The notes under the pieces: model-generated
Databases searched by the model: none
Told to the model about the DNA's origin: nothing
The model's input: only the letters and a program-made list of their open reading frames with translations
Shown here: one piece after another, positions 19,798-32,709 of the stretch
How the letters are laid out: each line of letters starts with the position of its first letter
Numbering within the stretch: position 1 is the first letter of the stretch
Source of the DNA: Oxytricha trifallax
Lineage: Eukaryota > Ciliophora > Spirotrichea > Sporadotrichida > Oxytrichidae
Length of the DNA stretch: 64,000 bases
Direction: 5' to 3'
NCBI GenBank assembly: GCA_000711775.1
Contig: ARYC01000092.1
Location: 1 to 64,000 of the forward strand
Translations under genes and position numbers: made by a program

Positions 19798-21940
19798 TCA
19801 ATGAATTTTATGAAGAGTTATTCCCGCTTTATTGTAAATTTTAGTACTTGAGCTGCCCCTCTCTCCAGTCTTCATTAGTTTGGAAATTTATTAAATCTTT
19901 TTCATGTCCTTAGCCTGCAAATAGCTGTTTATTTGATATAACTCTTGATTGTTCATAAACTAAACGTTAAATTTTAGGTCTTTATAAACCTCATCTTATA
20001 TTTGGGGTTTTTGCATTTTTTTAAGATTATCTTTCTGGTTTCTCCTTTGTTTAAAGCAATTAACTTCTCTTTAATTTTTATCATAATGATTAATAAAATT
20101 CTTTGAATTTGACTCTTAGTCTTTTTATATTTTGAGTTTCTTTTCTTTGAATATTGATAACATTATTCTAGTAGTGAGCTTTCTTATAAATCTTAATTTG
20201 AAAAATTCTAAAGTTTTTCTTATAGTTACAAGTTATTTTCCCTTGATTAAATTATAAAGCATATTGTGACTAATTTAAATTTGATATCTAGACTTATTAT
20301 GATTAAGTTGCGTTCAAGTAAATTAAATTCTTATGTTAATGATTTTGGCTGGTATAAATGTTATCCCTAAAGTCTTCCCACTCAGACTCCCTAAATAGGA
20401 ATTTACCTAGTAAATTCCTTTTTTCGTGAACAGTCAAGTCATCTTTTTGACTTTCAGTTTAATGGTTTAATTAGTTTACTAAATTTCATTGTTCATTAAA
20501 AGGTTTTGCTAGCCGTTATTGAATTCAGATTCATTAGGCATCTATTGTAATTCAGAAATATTTAAGTGAGGGAATTCTGGAAGCTACTGAGAATAATTTG
20601 CTCATTTAATAATCTCTTGTATTAAAGTTATTTAAACTTTAACTGAACTCTTCCTTTGAAATTTCACATAAAAATACATTTGCTTCTTAAATCAAATTTT
20701 TATTTTTCCACTGCACTCTTTTGATTCAAAGAGAATTCAGTGTCTATTACTTACAAGGGATTTGGGATCAACTTTGTTTTTGCTTTTAGTATTTCTTATA
20801 GTTTTTGAGAATTTTATTTATTTTGTAAGATACTTAAACTTCCATGATTTTAATTTGAAAGATTGATACTTTCACTAGAATTTAAATCTAGCTAACTTTT
20901 AAGATTTTCTGAAGCTATAATAGTGAATAAATCCATGTCCTAGATGTTTCTGACCTTTCTAACAATCCAGCCATTATCCAATTGCGATCATAAATTAGGC
21001 TTGTAATTGATATTCATTTCGATAGCAAAATATTTTATTAAGCTTTAGTAATTGTCTTCAAATTTTTCCATGTCTCAAGACACTCTCTCTATTAAATCTT
21101 CCTATGACTCTACAGATTGCTAGCTATTATCTGAAAAATTATAATGCTCATATTCCTCCAAGTAATTCTTGTTATTATTGGGTGGTGTTAGGGATGAAGT
21201 GCAGGCTGAACTCTCATCTTTATTTTGTTTGAGGGCTTTTTTAGTTCTGAGTTTTGAGAGACCTTAAAGTCTAATTCCAATATTCAGTCTCATTTCCAAC
21301 TTAAGTATTGAATTGATTTTGTTATTACATTTAGAAGATTGAGATATCAGACTATCATTCATTTTGAAATTTCACATTTATTCAATAAAATATTATTAAT
21401 ATAAATTTAAAACATTCTTAAAAGACTTTATTTAGTTCAATTTAAATATTCAAATAATTGTTAGAGATAAAAATTTGAGATAAATCAAAAATTGCTCTAA
21501 ATGATGGCTTACTCTTATAATTTAGCTTTACATTTCAATAAATAAATAAATAAATAAATAAGTATTAGATAAATAAACATGAATAAGTTGTTTATCAGCA
21601 ATGTCTATATCCATTATAGGGTATCTTCATATATGCCTAATTTAAGTAATTTTTCTTCAGCCCACTACTTTAGTTATATATATGATTTAGCCTTTATCCT
21701 TGAATGAAGTTACCTATAAATATCTTTAATTGATTATAAACGCAGGGTCTAGTTAGTTGTGTTGTTAACGAGAAGACTGCAAGTTTTAGCTTTTCTAATC
21801 AAATTCTTCTCAGTTTTGTTCATATTTTTGGAATTTCTCCCATAAGAAAACTTGAAATTCTAGAAAATATAACAAATTACATTTTGCTCATATGCATTTA
21901 GAGTTTGCAGTTGTTTTGCTCTACTTTTTTCTTTTTGTAG
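19798..21940 (-). pseudogene. Gene D, native 3' part plus first array copy (block B1)
   Basis: Minus-strand gene, product not recognised. From about 21833 the frame reads MNKTEKNLIRKAKTCSLLV, then QWAEEKLLKLGIYEDTLQWI; after an AAAT microsatellite, MNDSLISQSSKCNNK and a long Ser/Asn/Gln-rich stretch (GWIVRKVRNIQDMDLFTII); then EISKEEFSQSLNNFN, SELQQMPNESEFNN, and VHEKRNLLGKFLF with FRESEWEDFRDNIY. It leaves the array at 20302 and continues in unique DNA (EVYKDLKFNVQFMNNQEL) to TGA 19800-19798. The frame changes several times and three TGAs interrupt the first frame. Tiny IESs could explain some: GAAGA and TAAT direct repeats remove two TGAs in frame. Decay could explain the rest. The left flank proves that block B derives from this gene. 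Confidence 0.55.
21538..21565. repeat. AAAT microsatellite of block B, copy 1
   Basis: About six AATA repeats. Homologous tracts occur in every B copy near 24053, 26551, 29058, 31567, 34070, 36571, 39077, 41577, 44088, 46592, 49098, 51603, 54102 and 56609. Length varies from about five to seven repeats; the copy near 44088 is interrupted (aatccaatt) and that near 54120 carries an extra T. Confidence 0.9.
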
Positions 21941-22682
21941 TAGTAATGATCATCAATACGCATTCAAGGTGTATCCCTTCAACTATCTCTTAAGTGATGA
22001 TAAATATTAGATGGAGTTTACAAATGAGTATCAAGTACTCACTCAAGCAAAGTTTAAAGAGTGTAGTTACTTAATCAAGCTAGATGCTGTTCTCCTTGCC
22101 AAGGATCATGTTGCTTTCAGACTTCCACTCTATGAAATGACCCTAAGAGATTTCATAACAGATCAAAGGAATCATAAGTAACTTGGATAAATAGCAACTC
22201 AGACCGTATAAGGTATTAAAGAGCTTCATAAGTTAGGGTTTGTTCACAGAGATTTGAAGCCAGAAAATATAATGATAAACTTCTCACCTGTAATAGTAGC
22301 AATAATCGATTTCAACAGAGCCTAAAGAGTGGAAGTATCAAGGCTTGGAACTGTAATGGGAACGCAAGGGTACTATCCAGAAAGAGAAGACTGGAGAGAT
22401 GGAGACTTTTAGTGGGATGTGTGGGCTTTAGCAGCAATAATAATAGAGTGCGATATGCCTCGCAATGAATACTACTCTACAAGATGCGAGAAGGATGCTA
22501 AACAAAGAATAAAGCAATTTATTGACAAAACAAGAGTATCTCAATCAATGAAACAAATGGCAGAGTCAATAATAATTAAACAAAACTCAAGATCAGACAT
22601 ATCAATAGAGCAGATAGAGTTGTGGTTAAGTAAGATAAACTTCAGACCTCTCCCACATGATCCAAAAGTGCATTTTGAGTGA
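21941..22682 (+). CDS. K1: 5'-truncated TBE-like kinase domain, open frame
   Basis: The best copy to read the domain, about 245 codons from 21942 to TGA 22680-22682, with no ATG at the block edge. It begins mid N-lobe with YAFKVY (the VAIK-type lysine), then the alpha-C region (EYQVLTQAKF), hinge region LYEMTLRDFI, catalytic loop FVHRDLKPENIMIN, a DFN in place of DFG (IIDFNRA), GTQGYYPERED in place of the usual GT..Y.APE segment, helix F WDVWALAAIIIE and a short C-lobe. The glycine loop is missing. Gln codons include TAA and TAG. Known: protein kinases need Lys, HRD Asp and DFG Asp, all present here. Inferred: a fragment of a TBE 57-kDa-type ORF without start or promoter, unlikely to be expressed as such; its open frame may only reflect recent duplication. 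Confidence 0.85.
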
Positions 22683-22811
22683 TTAAATTAAATACATTTA
22701 ATAAGAAATTCACATTGAAACCTATTAATAACCCCAACCCCTAACTAAATTTCAAAAAATACAAATATAAGCATTTATTAACCTAATTAAGGGGTTTTGA
22801 GGGTTTTGATT
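22683..22811 (+). repeat. K block terminus: telomere-like TBE end and ATT
   Basis: After the kinase stop come a C-rich subterminal motif (ccccaacccc near 22731-22740) and GGGGTTTTGAGGGTTTTG ending at 22808, then ATT at 22809-22811. This matches the order at 670-744. The terminus has one extra A compared with the perfect one at 725-741. Every K block ends this way. Confidence 0.9.
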
Positions 22812-24446
22812 GAGTTGCGTACAAATAAATTAAATTCTTATGTTAATGATTTTGGCTGGTATAAATGTTATCCCTAAAGTCTTCCCACTCAGACTCCCTA
22901 AATAAAAATTTACCTAGTAAATTCCTTTTCTGTGAACAGTCAAGTCATCTTTTTGACTTTCAGTTTAATGGTTTAATTAGTTTACTAAATTTCATTGTTC
23001 ATTAAAAGGTTTTGCTAGCCGTTATTGAATTCAGATTCATTAGGCATCTATTGTAATTCAGAAATATTTAAGTGAGGGAATTCTGGAAGCTACTGAGAAT
23101 AATTTGCTCATTTAATAATCTCTTGTATTAAAGTTATTTAAACTTTAACTGAACTCTTCCTTTGAAATTTCACATAAAAATACATTTGCTTCTTAAATCA
23201 AATTTTTATTTTTCCACTGCACTCTTTTGATTCAAAGAGAATTCAGTGTCTATTACTTACAAGGGATTTGGGATCAACTTTGTTTTTGCTTTTAGTATTT
23301 CTTATAGTTTTTGAGAATTTTATTTATTTTGTAAGATACTTAAACTTCCATGATTTTAATTTGAAAGATTGATACTTTCACTAGAATTTAAATCTAGCTA
23401 ACTTTTAAGATTTTCTGAAGCTATAATAGTGAATAAATCCATGTCCTAGATGTTTCTGACCTTTCTAACAATCCAGCCATTATCCAATTGCGATCATAAA
23501 TTAGGCTTGTAATTGATATTCATTTCGATAGCAAAATATTTTATTAAGCTTTAGTAATTGTCTTCAAATTTTTCCATGTCTCAAGACACTCTCTCTATTA
23601 AATCTTCCTATGACTCTACAGATTGCTAGCTATTATCTGAAAAATTATAATGCTCATATTCCTCCAAGTAATTCTTGTTATTATTGGGTGGTGTTAGGGA
23701 TGAAGTGCAGGCTGAACTCTCATCTTTATTTTGTTTGAGGGCTTTTTTAGTTCTGAGTTTTGAGAGACCTTAAAGTCTAATTCCAATATTCAGTCTCATT
23801 TCCAACTTAAGTATTGAATTGATTTTGTTATTACATTTAGAAGATTGAGATATCAGACTATCATTCATTTTGAAATTTCACATTTATTCAATAAAATATT
23901 ATTAATATAAATTTAAAACATTCTTAAAAGACTTTATTTAGTTCAATTTAAATATTCAAATAATTGTTAGAGATAAAAATTTGAGATAAATCAAAAATTG
24001 CTCTAAATGATGGCTTACTCTTATAATTTAGCTTTACATTTCAATAAATAAATAAATAAATAAATAAGTATTAGATAAATAAACATGAATAAGTTGTTTA
24101 TCAGCAATGTCTATATCCATTATAGGGTATCTTCATATATGCCTAATTTAAGTAATTTTTCTTCAGCCCACTACTTTAGTTATATATATGATTTAGCCTT
24201 TATCCTTGAATGAAGTTACCTATAAATATCTTTAATTGATTATAAACGCAGGGTCTAGTTAGTTGTGTTGTTAACGAGAAGACTGCAAGTTTTAGCTTTT
24301 CTAATCAAATTCTTCTCAGTTTTGTTCATATTTTTGGAATTTCTCCCATAAGAAAACTTGAAATTCTAGAAAATATAACAAATTACATTTTGCTCATATG
24401 CATTTAGAGTTTGCAGTTGTTTTGCTCTACTTTTTTCTTTTTGTAG

Positions 24447-25188
24447 TAGTAATGATCATCAATACGCATTCAAGGTGTATCCCTTCAACTATCTCTTAAG
24501 TGATGATAAATATTAGATGGAGTTTACAAATGAGTATCAAGTACTCACTCAAGCAAAGTTTAAAGAGTGTAGTTACTTAATCAAGCTAGATGCTGTTCTC
24601 CTTGCCAAGGATCATGTTGCTTTCAGACTTCCACTCTATGAAATGACTCTAAGAGATTTCATAACAGATCAAAGGAATCATAAGTAACTTGGATAAATAG
24701 CAACTCAGACCGTATAAGGTATTAAAGAGCTTCATAAGTTAGGGTTTGTTCACAGAGATTTGAAGCCAGAAAATATAATGATAAACTTCTCACCTGTAAT
24801 AGTAGCAATAATTGATTTCAACAGAGCCTAAAGAGTGGAAGTATCAAGGCTTGGAACTGTAATGGGAACGCAAGGGTACTATCCAGAAAGAGAAGACTGG
24901 AGAGATGGAGACTTTTAGTGGGATGTGTGGGCTTTAGCAGCAATAATAATAGAGTGCGATATGCCTCGCAATGAATACTACTCTACAAGATGCGAGAAGG
25001 ATGCTAAACAAAGAATAAAGCAATTTATTGACAAAACAAGAGTATCTCAATCAATGAAACAAATGGCAGAGTCAATAATAATTAAACCAAACTCAAGATC
25101 AGACATATCAATAGAGCAGATAGAGTTGTGGTTAAGTAAGATAAACTTCAGACCTCTCCCACATGATCCAAAAGTGCATTTTGAGTGA
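24447..25188 (+). CDS. K2: truncated kinase domain, open frame
   Basis: Same as K1 with very few base changes (for example KPNSRS for KQNSRS). Open from the block start to TGA 25186-25188. Confidence 0.8.
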
Positions 25189-26953
25189 TTAAATTAAATA
25201 CATTTAATAAGAAATTCACATTGAAACCTATTAATAACCCCAACCCCTAACTAAATTTCAAAAAATACAAATATAAGCATTTATTAACCTAATTAAGGGG
25301 TTTTGAGGGTTTTGATTGAGTTGCGTACAAATAAATTAAATTCTTATGTTAATGATTTTGGCTGGTATAAATGTTATCCCTAAAGTCTTCCCACTCAGAC
25401 TCCCTAAATAAAAATTTACCTAGTAAATTCCTTTTCTCGTGAACAGTCAAGTCATCTTTTTGACTTTCAGTTTAATGGTTTAATTAGTTTACTAAATTTC
25501 ATTGTTCATTAAAAGGTTTTGCTAGCCGTTATTGAATTCAGATTCATTAGGCATCTATTGTAATTCAGAAATATTTAAGTGAGGGAATTCTGGAAGCTAC
25601 TGAGAATAATTTGCTCATTTAATAATCTCTTGTATTAAAGTTATTTAAACTTTAACTGAACTCTTCCTTTGAAATTTCACATAAAAATACATTTGCTTCT
25701 TAAATCAAATTTTTATTTTTCCACTGCACTCTTTTGATTCAAAGAGAATTCAGTGTCTATTACTTACAAGGGATTTGGGATCAACTTTGTTTTTGCTTTT
25801 AGTATTTCTTATAGTTTTTGAGAATTTTATTTATTTTGTAAGATACTTAAACTTCCATGATTTTAATTTGAAAGATTGATACTTTCACTAGAATTTAAAT
25901 CTAGCTAACTTTTAAGATTTTCTGAAGCTATAATAGTGAATAAATCCATGTCCTAGATGTTTCTGACCTTTCTAACAATCCAGCCATTATCCAATTGCGA
26001 TCATAAATTAGGCTTGTAATTGATATTCATTTCGATAGCAAAATATTTTATTAAGCTTTAGTAATTGTCTTCAAATTTTTCCATGTCTCAAGACACTCTC
26101 TCTATTAAATCTTCCTATGACTCTACAGATTGCTAGCTATTATCTGAAAAATTATAATGCTCATATTCCTCCAAGTAATTCTTGTTATTATTGGGTGGTG
26201 TTAGGGATGAAGTGCAGGCTGAACTCTCATCTTTATTTTGTTTGAGGGCTTTTTTAGTTCTGAGTTTTGAGAGACCTTAAAGTCTAATTCCAATATTCAG
26301 TCTCATTTCCAACTTAAGTATTGAATTGATTTTGTTATTACATTTAGAAGATTGAGATATCAGACTATCATTCATTTTGAAATTTCACATTTATTCAATA
26401 AAATATTATTAATATAAATTTAAAACATTCTTAAAAGACTTTATTTAGTTCAATTTAAATATTCAAATAATTGTTAGAGATAAAAATTTGAGATAAATCA
26501 AAAATTGCTCTAAATGATGGCTTACTCTTATAATTTAGCTTTACATTTCAATAAATAAATAAATAAATAAATAAGTATTAGATAAATAAACATGAATAAG
26601 TTGTTTATCAGCAATGTCTATATCCATTATAGGGTATCTTCATATATGCCTAATTTAAGTAATTTTTCTTCAGCCCACTACTTTAGTTATATATATGATT
26701 TAGCCTTTATCCTTGAATGAAGTTACCTATAAATATCTTTAATTGATTATAAACGCAGGGTCTAGTTAGTTGTGTTGTTAACGAGAAGACTGCAAGTTTT
26801 AGCTTTTCTAATCAAATTCTTCTCAGTTTTGTTCATATTTTTGGAATTTCTCCCATAAGAAAACTTGAAATTCTAGAAAATATAACAAATTACATTTTGC
26901 TCATATGCATTTAGAGTTTGCAGTTGTTTTGCTCTACTTTTTTCTTTTTGTAG

Positions 26954-27695
26954 TAGTAATGATCATCAATACGCATTCAAGGTGTATCCCTTCAACTATC
27001 TCTTAAGTGATGATAAATATTAGATGGAGTTTACAAATGAGTATCAAGTTCTCACTCAAGCAAAGTTTAAAGAGTGTAGTTACTTAATCAAGCTAGATGC
27101 TGTTCTCCTTGCCAAGGATCATGTTGCTTTCAGACTTCCACTCTATGAAATGACCCTAAGAGATTTCATAACAGATCAAAGGAATCATAAGTAACTTGGA
27201 TAAATAGCAACTCAGACCGTATAAGGTATTAAAGAGCTTCATAAGTTAGGGTTTGTTCACAGAGATTTGAAGCCAGAAAATATAATGATAAACTTCTCAC
27301 CTGTAAGAGTAGCAATAATCGATTTCAACAGAGCCTAAAGAGTGGAAGTATCAAGGCTTGGAACTGTAATGGGAACGCAAGGGTACTATCCAGAAAGAGA
27401 AGACTGGAGAGATGGAGACTTTTAGTGGGATGTGTGGGCTTTAGCAGCAATAATAATAGAGTGCGATATGCCTCGCAATGAATACTACTCTACAAGATGC
27501 GAGAAGGATGCTAAACAAAGAATAAAGCAATTTATTGACAAAACAAGAGTATCTCAATCAATGAAACAAATGGCAGAGTCAATAATAATTAAACAAAACT
27601 CAAGATCAGACATATCAATAGAGCAGATAGAGTTGTGGTTAAGTAAGATAAACTTCAGACCTCTACCACATGATCCAAAAGTGCATTTTGAGTGA
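26954..27695 (+). CDS. K3: truncated kinase domain, open frame
   Basis: Open to TGA 27693-27695. It differs from K1 by a few substitutions, including SPVRVAIIDF for SPVIVAIIDF. Confidence 0.8.
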
Positions 27696-29464
27696 TTAAA
27701 TTAAATACATTTAATAAGAAATTCACATTGAAACCTATTAATAACCCCAACCCCTAACTAAATTTCAAAAAATACAAATATAAGCATTTATTAACCTAAT
27801 TAAGGGGTTTTGAGGGTTTTGATTGAGTTGCGTACAAATAAATTAAATTCTTATGTTAATGATTTTGGCTGGTATAAATGTTATCCCTAAAGTCTTCCCA
27901 CTCAGACTCCCTAAATAAAAATTTACCTAGTAAATTCCTTTTCTCGTGAACAGTCAAGTCATCTTTTTGACTTTCAGTTTAATGGTTTAATTAGTTTACT
28001 AAATTTCATTGTTCATTAAAAGGTTTTGCTAGCCGTTATTGAATTCAGATTCATTAGGCATCTATTGTAATTCAGAAATATTTAAGTGAGGGAATTCTGG
28101 AAGCTACTGAGAATAATTTGCTCATTTAATAATCTCTTGTATTAAAGTTATTTAAACTTTAACTGAACTCTTCCTTTGAAATTTCACATAAAAATACATT
28201 TGCTTCTTAAATCAAATTTTTATTTTTCCACTGCACTCTTTTGATTCAAAGAGAATTCAGTGTCTATTACTTACAAGGGATTTGGGATCAACTTTGTTTT
28301 TGCTTTTAGTATTTCTTATAGTTTTTGAGAATTTTATTTATTTTGTAAGATACTTAAACTTCCATGATTTTAATTTGAAAGATTGATACTTTCACTAGAA
28401 TTTAAATCTAGCTAACTTTTAAGATTTTCTGAAGCTATAATAGTGAATAAATCCATGTCCTAGATGTTTCTGACCTTTCTAACAATCCAGCCATTATCCA
28501 ATTGCGATCATAAATTAGGCTTGTAATTGATATTCATTTCGATAGCAAAATATTTTATTAAGCTTTAGTAATTGTCTTCAAATTTTTCCATGTCTCAAGA
28601 CACTCTCTCTATTAAATCTTCCTATGACTCTACAGATTGCTAGCTATTATCTGAAAAATTATAATGCTCATATTCCTCCAAGTAATTCTTGTTATTATTG
28701 GGTGGTGTTAGGGATGAAGTGCAGGCTGAACTCTCATCTTTATTTTGTTTGAGGGCTTTTTTAGTTCTGAGTTTTGAGAGACCTTAAAGTCTAATTCCAA
28801 TATTCAGTCTCATTTCCAACTTAAGTATTGAATTGATTTTGTTATTACATTTAGAAGATTGAGATATCAGACTATCATTCATTTTGAAATTTCACATTTA
28901 TTCAATAAAATATTATTAATATAAATTTAAAACATTCTTAAAAGACTTTATTTAGTTCAATTTAAATATTCAAATAATTGTTAGAGATAAAAATTTGAGA
29001 TAAATCAAAAATTGCTCTAAATGATGGCTTACTCTTATAATTTAGCTTTACATTTCAATAAATAAATAAATAAATAAATAAATAAGTATTAGATAAATAA
29101 ACATGAATAAGTTGTTTATCAGCAATGTCTATATCCATTATAGGGTATCTTCATATATGCCTAATTTAAGTAATTTTTCTTCAGCCCACTACTTTAGTTA
29201 TATATATGATTTAGCCTTTATCCTTGAATGAAGTTACCTATAAATATCTTTAATTGATTATAAACGCAGGGTCTAGTTAGTTGTGTTGTTAACGAGAAGA
29301 CTGCAAGTTTTAGCTTTTCTAATCAAATTCTTCTCAGTTTTGTTCATATTTTTGGAATTTCTCCCATAAGAAAACTTGAAATTCTAGAAAATATAACAAA
29401 TTACATTTTGCTCATATGCATTTAGAGTTTGCAGTTGTTTTGCTCTACTTTTTTCTTTTTGTAG

Positions 29465-30206
29465 TAGTAATGATCATCAATACGCATTCAAGGTGTATCC
29501 CTTCAACTATCTCTTAAGTGATGATAAATATTAGATGGAGTTTACAAATGAGTATCAAGTACTCACTCAAGCAAAGTTTAAAGAGTGTAGTTACTTAATC
29601 AAGCTAGATGCTGTTCTCCTTGCCAAGGATCATGTTGCTTTCAGACTTCCACTCTATGAAATGACCCTAAGAGATTTCATAACAGATCAAAGGAATCATA
29701 AGTAACTTGGATAAATAGCAACTCAGACCGTATAAGGTATTAAAGAGCTTCATAAGTTAGGGTTTGTTCACAGAGATTTGAAGCCAGAAAATATAATGAT
29801 AAACTTCTCACCTGTAAGAGTAGCAATAATCGATTTCAACAGAGCCTAAAGAGTGGAAGTATCAAGGCTTGGAACTGTAATGGGAACGCAAGGGTACTAT
29901 CCAGAAAGAGAGGACTGGAGAGATGGAGACTTTTAGTGGGATGTGTGGGCTTTAGCAGCAATAATAATAGAGTGCGATATGCCTCGCAATGAATACTACT
30001 CTACAAGATGCGAGAAGGATGCTAAACAAAGAATAAAGCAATTTATTGACAAAACAAGAGTATCTCAATCAATGAATCAAATGGCAGAGTCAATAATAAT
30101 TAAACCAAACTCAAGATCAGACATATCAATAGAGCAGTTAGAGTTGTGGATAAGTAAGATAAACTTCAGACATCTCCCACATGATCCAAAAGTGCATTTT
30201 GAGTGA
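29465..30206 (+). CDS. K4: truncated kinase domain, open frame
   Basis: Open to TGA 30204-30206. The C-terminal substitutions (MNQMAES, QLELWISK, FRHLPHD) are shared with K14, 25 kb away. Confidence 0.8.
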
Positions 30207-31967
30207 TTAAATTAAATACATTTAATAAGAAATTCACATTGAAACCTATTAATAACCCCAACCCCTAACTAAATTTCAAAAAATACAAATATAAGCATTT
30301 ATTAACCTAATTAAGGGGTTTTGAGGGTTTTGATTGAGTTGCGTACAAATAAATTAAATTCTTATGTTAATGATTTTGGCTGGTATAAATGTTATCCCTA
30401 AAGTCTTCCCACTCAGACTCCCTAAATAAAAATTTACCTAGTAAATTCCTTTTCTCGTGAACAGTCAAGTCATCTTTTTGACTTTCAGTTTAATGGTTTA
30501 ATTAGTTTACTAAATTTCATTGTTCATTAAAAGGTTTTGCTAGCCGTTATTGAATTCAGATTCATTAGGCATCTATTGTAATTCAGAAATATTTAAGTGA
30601 GGGAATTCTGGAAGCTACTGAGAATAATTTGCTCATTTAATAATCTCTTGTATTAAAGTTATTTAAACTTTAACTGAACTCTTCCTTTGAAATTTCACAT
30701 AAAAATACATTTGCTTCTTAAATCAAATTTTTATTTTTCCACTGCACTCTTTTGATTCAAAGAGAATTCAGTGTCTATTACTTACAAGGGATTTGGGATC
30801 AACTTTGTTTTTGCTTTTAGTATTTCTTATAGTTTTTGAGAATTTTATTTATTTTGTAAGATACTTAAACTTCCATGATTTTAATTTGAAAGATTGATAC
30901 TTTCACTAGAATTTAAATCTAGCTAACTTTTAAGATTTTCTGAAGCTATAATAGTGAATAAATCCATGTCCTAGATGTTTCTGACCTTTCTAACAATCCA
31001 GCCATTATCCAATTGCGATCATAAATTAGGCTTGTAATTGATATTCATTTCGATAGCAAAATATTTTATTAAGCTTTAGTAATTGTCTTCAAATTTTTCC
31101 ATGTCTCAAGACACTCTCTCTATTAAATCTTCCTATGACTCTACAGATTGCTAGCTATTATCTGAAAAATTATAATGCTCATATTCCTCCAAGTAATTCT
31201 TGTTATTATTGGGTGGTGTTAGGGATGAAGTGCAGGCTGAACTCTCATCTTTATTTTGTTTGAGGGCTTTTTTAGTTCTGAGTTTTGAGAGACCTTAAAG
31301 TCTAATTCCAATATTCAGTCTCATTTCCAACTTAAGTATTGAATTGATTTTGTTATTACATTTAGAAGATTGAGATATCAGACTATCATTCATTTTGAAA
31401 TTTCACATTTATTCAATAAAATATTATTAATATAAATTTAAAACATTCTTAAAAGACTTTATTTAGTTCAATTTAAATATTCAAATAATTGTTAGAGATA
31501 AAAATTTGAGATAAATCAAAAATTGCTCTAAATGATGGCTTACTCTTATAATTTAGCTTTACATTTCAATAAATAAATAAATAAATAAGTATTAGATAAA
31601 TAAACATGAATAAGTTGTTTATCAGCAATGTCTATATCCATTATAGGGTATCTTCATATATGCCTAATTTAAGTAATTTTTCTTCAGCCCACTACTTTAG
31701 TTATATATATGATTTAGCCTTTATCCTTGAATGAAGTTACCTATAAATATCTTTAATTGATTATAAACGCAGGGTCTAGTTAGTTGTGTTGTTAACGAGA
31801 AGACTGCAAGTTTTAGCTTTTCTAATCAAATTCTTCTCAGTTTTGTTCATATTTTTGGAATTTCTCCCATAAGAAAACTTGAAATTCTAGAAAATATAAC
31901 AAATTACATTTTGCTCATATGCATTTAGAGTTTGCAGTTGTTTTGCTCTGCTTTTTTCTTTTTGTAG

Positions 31968-32709
31968 TAGTAATGATCATCAATACGCATACAAGGTGTA
32001 TCCCTTCAACTATCTCTTAAGTGATGATAAATATTAGATGGAGTTTACAAATGAGTATCAAGTACTCACTCAAGCAAAGTTTAAAGAGTGTAGTTACTTA
32101 ATCAAGCTAGATGCTGTTCTCCTTGCCAAGGATCATGTTGCTTTCAGACTCCCACTCTATGAAATGACTCTAAGAGATTTCATAACAGATCAAAGGAATC
32201 ATAAGTAACTTGGATAAATAGCAACTCAGACCGTATAAGGTATTAAAGAGCTTCATAAGTTAGGGTTTGTTCACAGAGATTTGAAGCCAGAAAATATAAT
32301 GATAAACTTCTCACCTGTAAGAGTAGCAATAATCGATTTCAACAGAGCCTAAAGAGTGGAAGTATCAAGGCTTGGAACTGTAATGGGAACGCAAGGGTAC
32401 TATCCAGAAAGAGAAGACTGGAGAGATGGAGACTTTTAGTGGGATGTGTGGGCTTTAGCAGCAATAATAATAGAGTGCGATATGCCTCGCAATGAATACT
32501 ACTCTACAAGATGCGAGAAGGATGCTAAACAAAGAATAAAGCAATTTATTGACAAAACAAGAGTATCTCAATCAATGAAACAAATGGCAGAGTCAATAAT
32601 AATTAAACCAAACTCAAGATCAGACATATCAATAGAGCAGATAGAGTTGTGGTTAAGTAAGATAAACTTCAGACCTCTCCCACATGATCCAAAAGTGCAT
32701 TTTGAGTGA
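31968..32709 (+). CDS. K5: truncated kinase domain, open frame
   Basis: Open to TGA 32707-32709. The preceding B copy carries ctctgc instead of ctctac just upstream, a variant shared with the B copies before K9 and at the array's right end. Confidence 0.8.
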
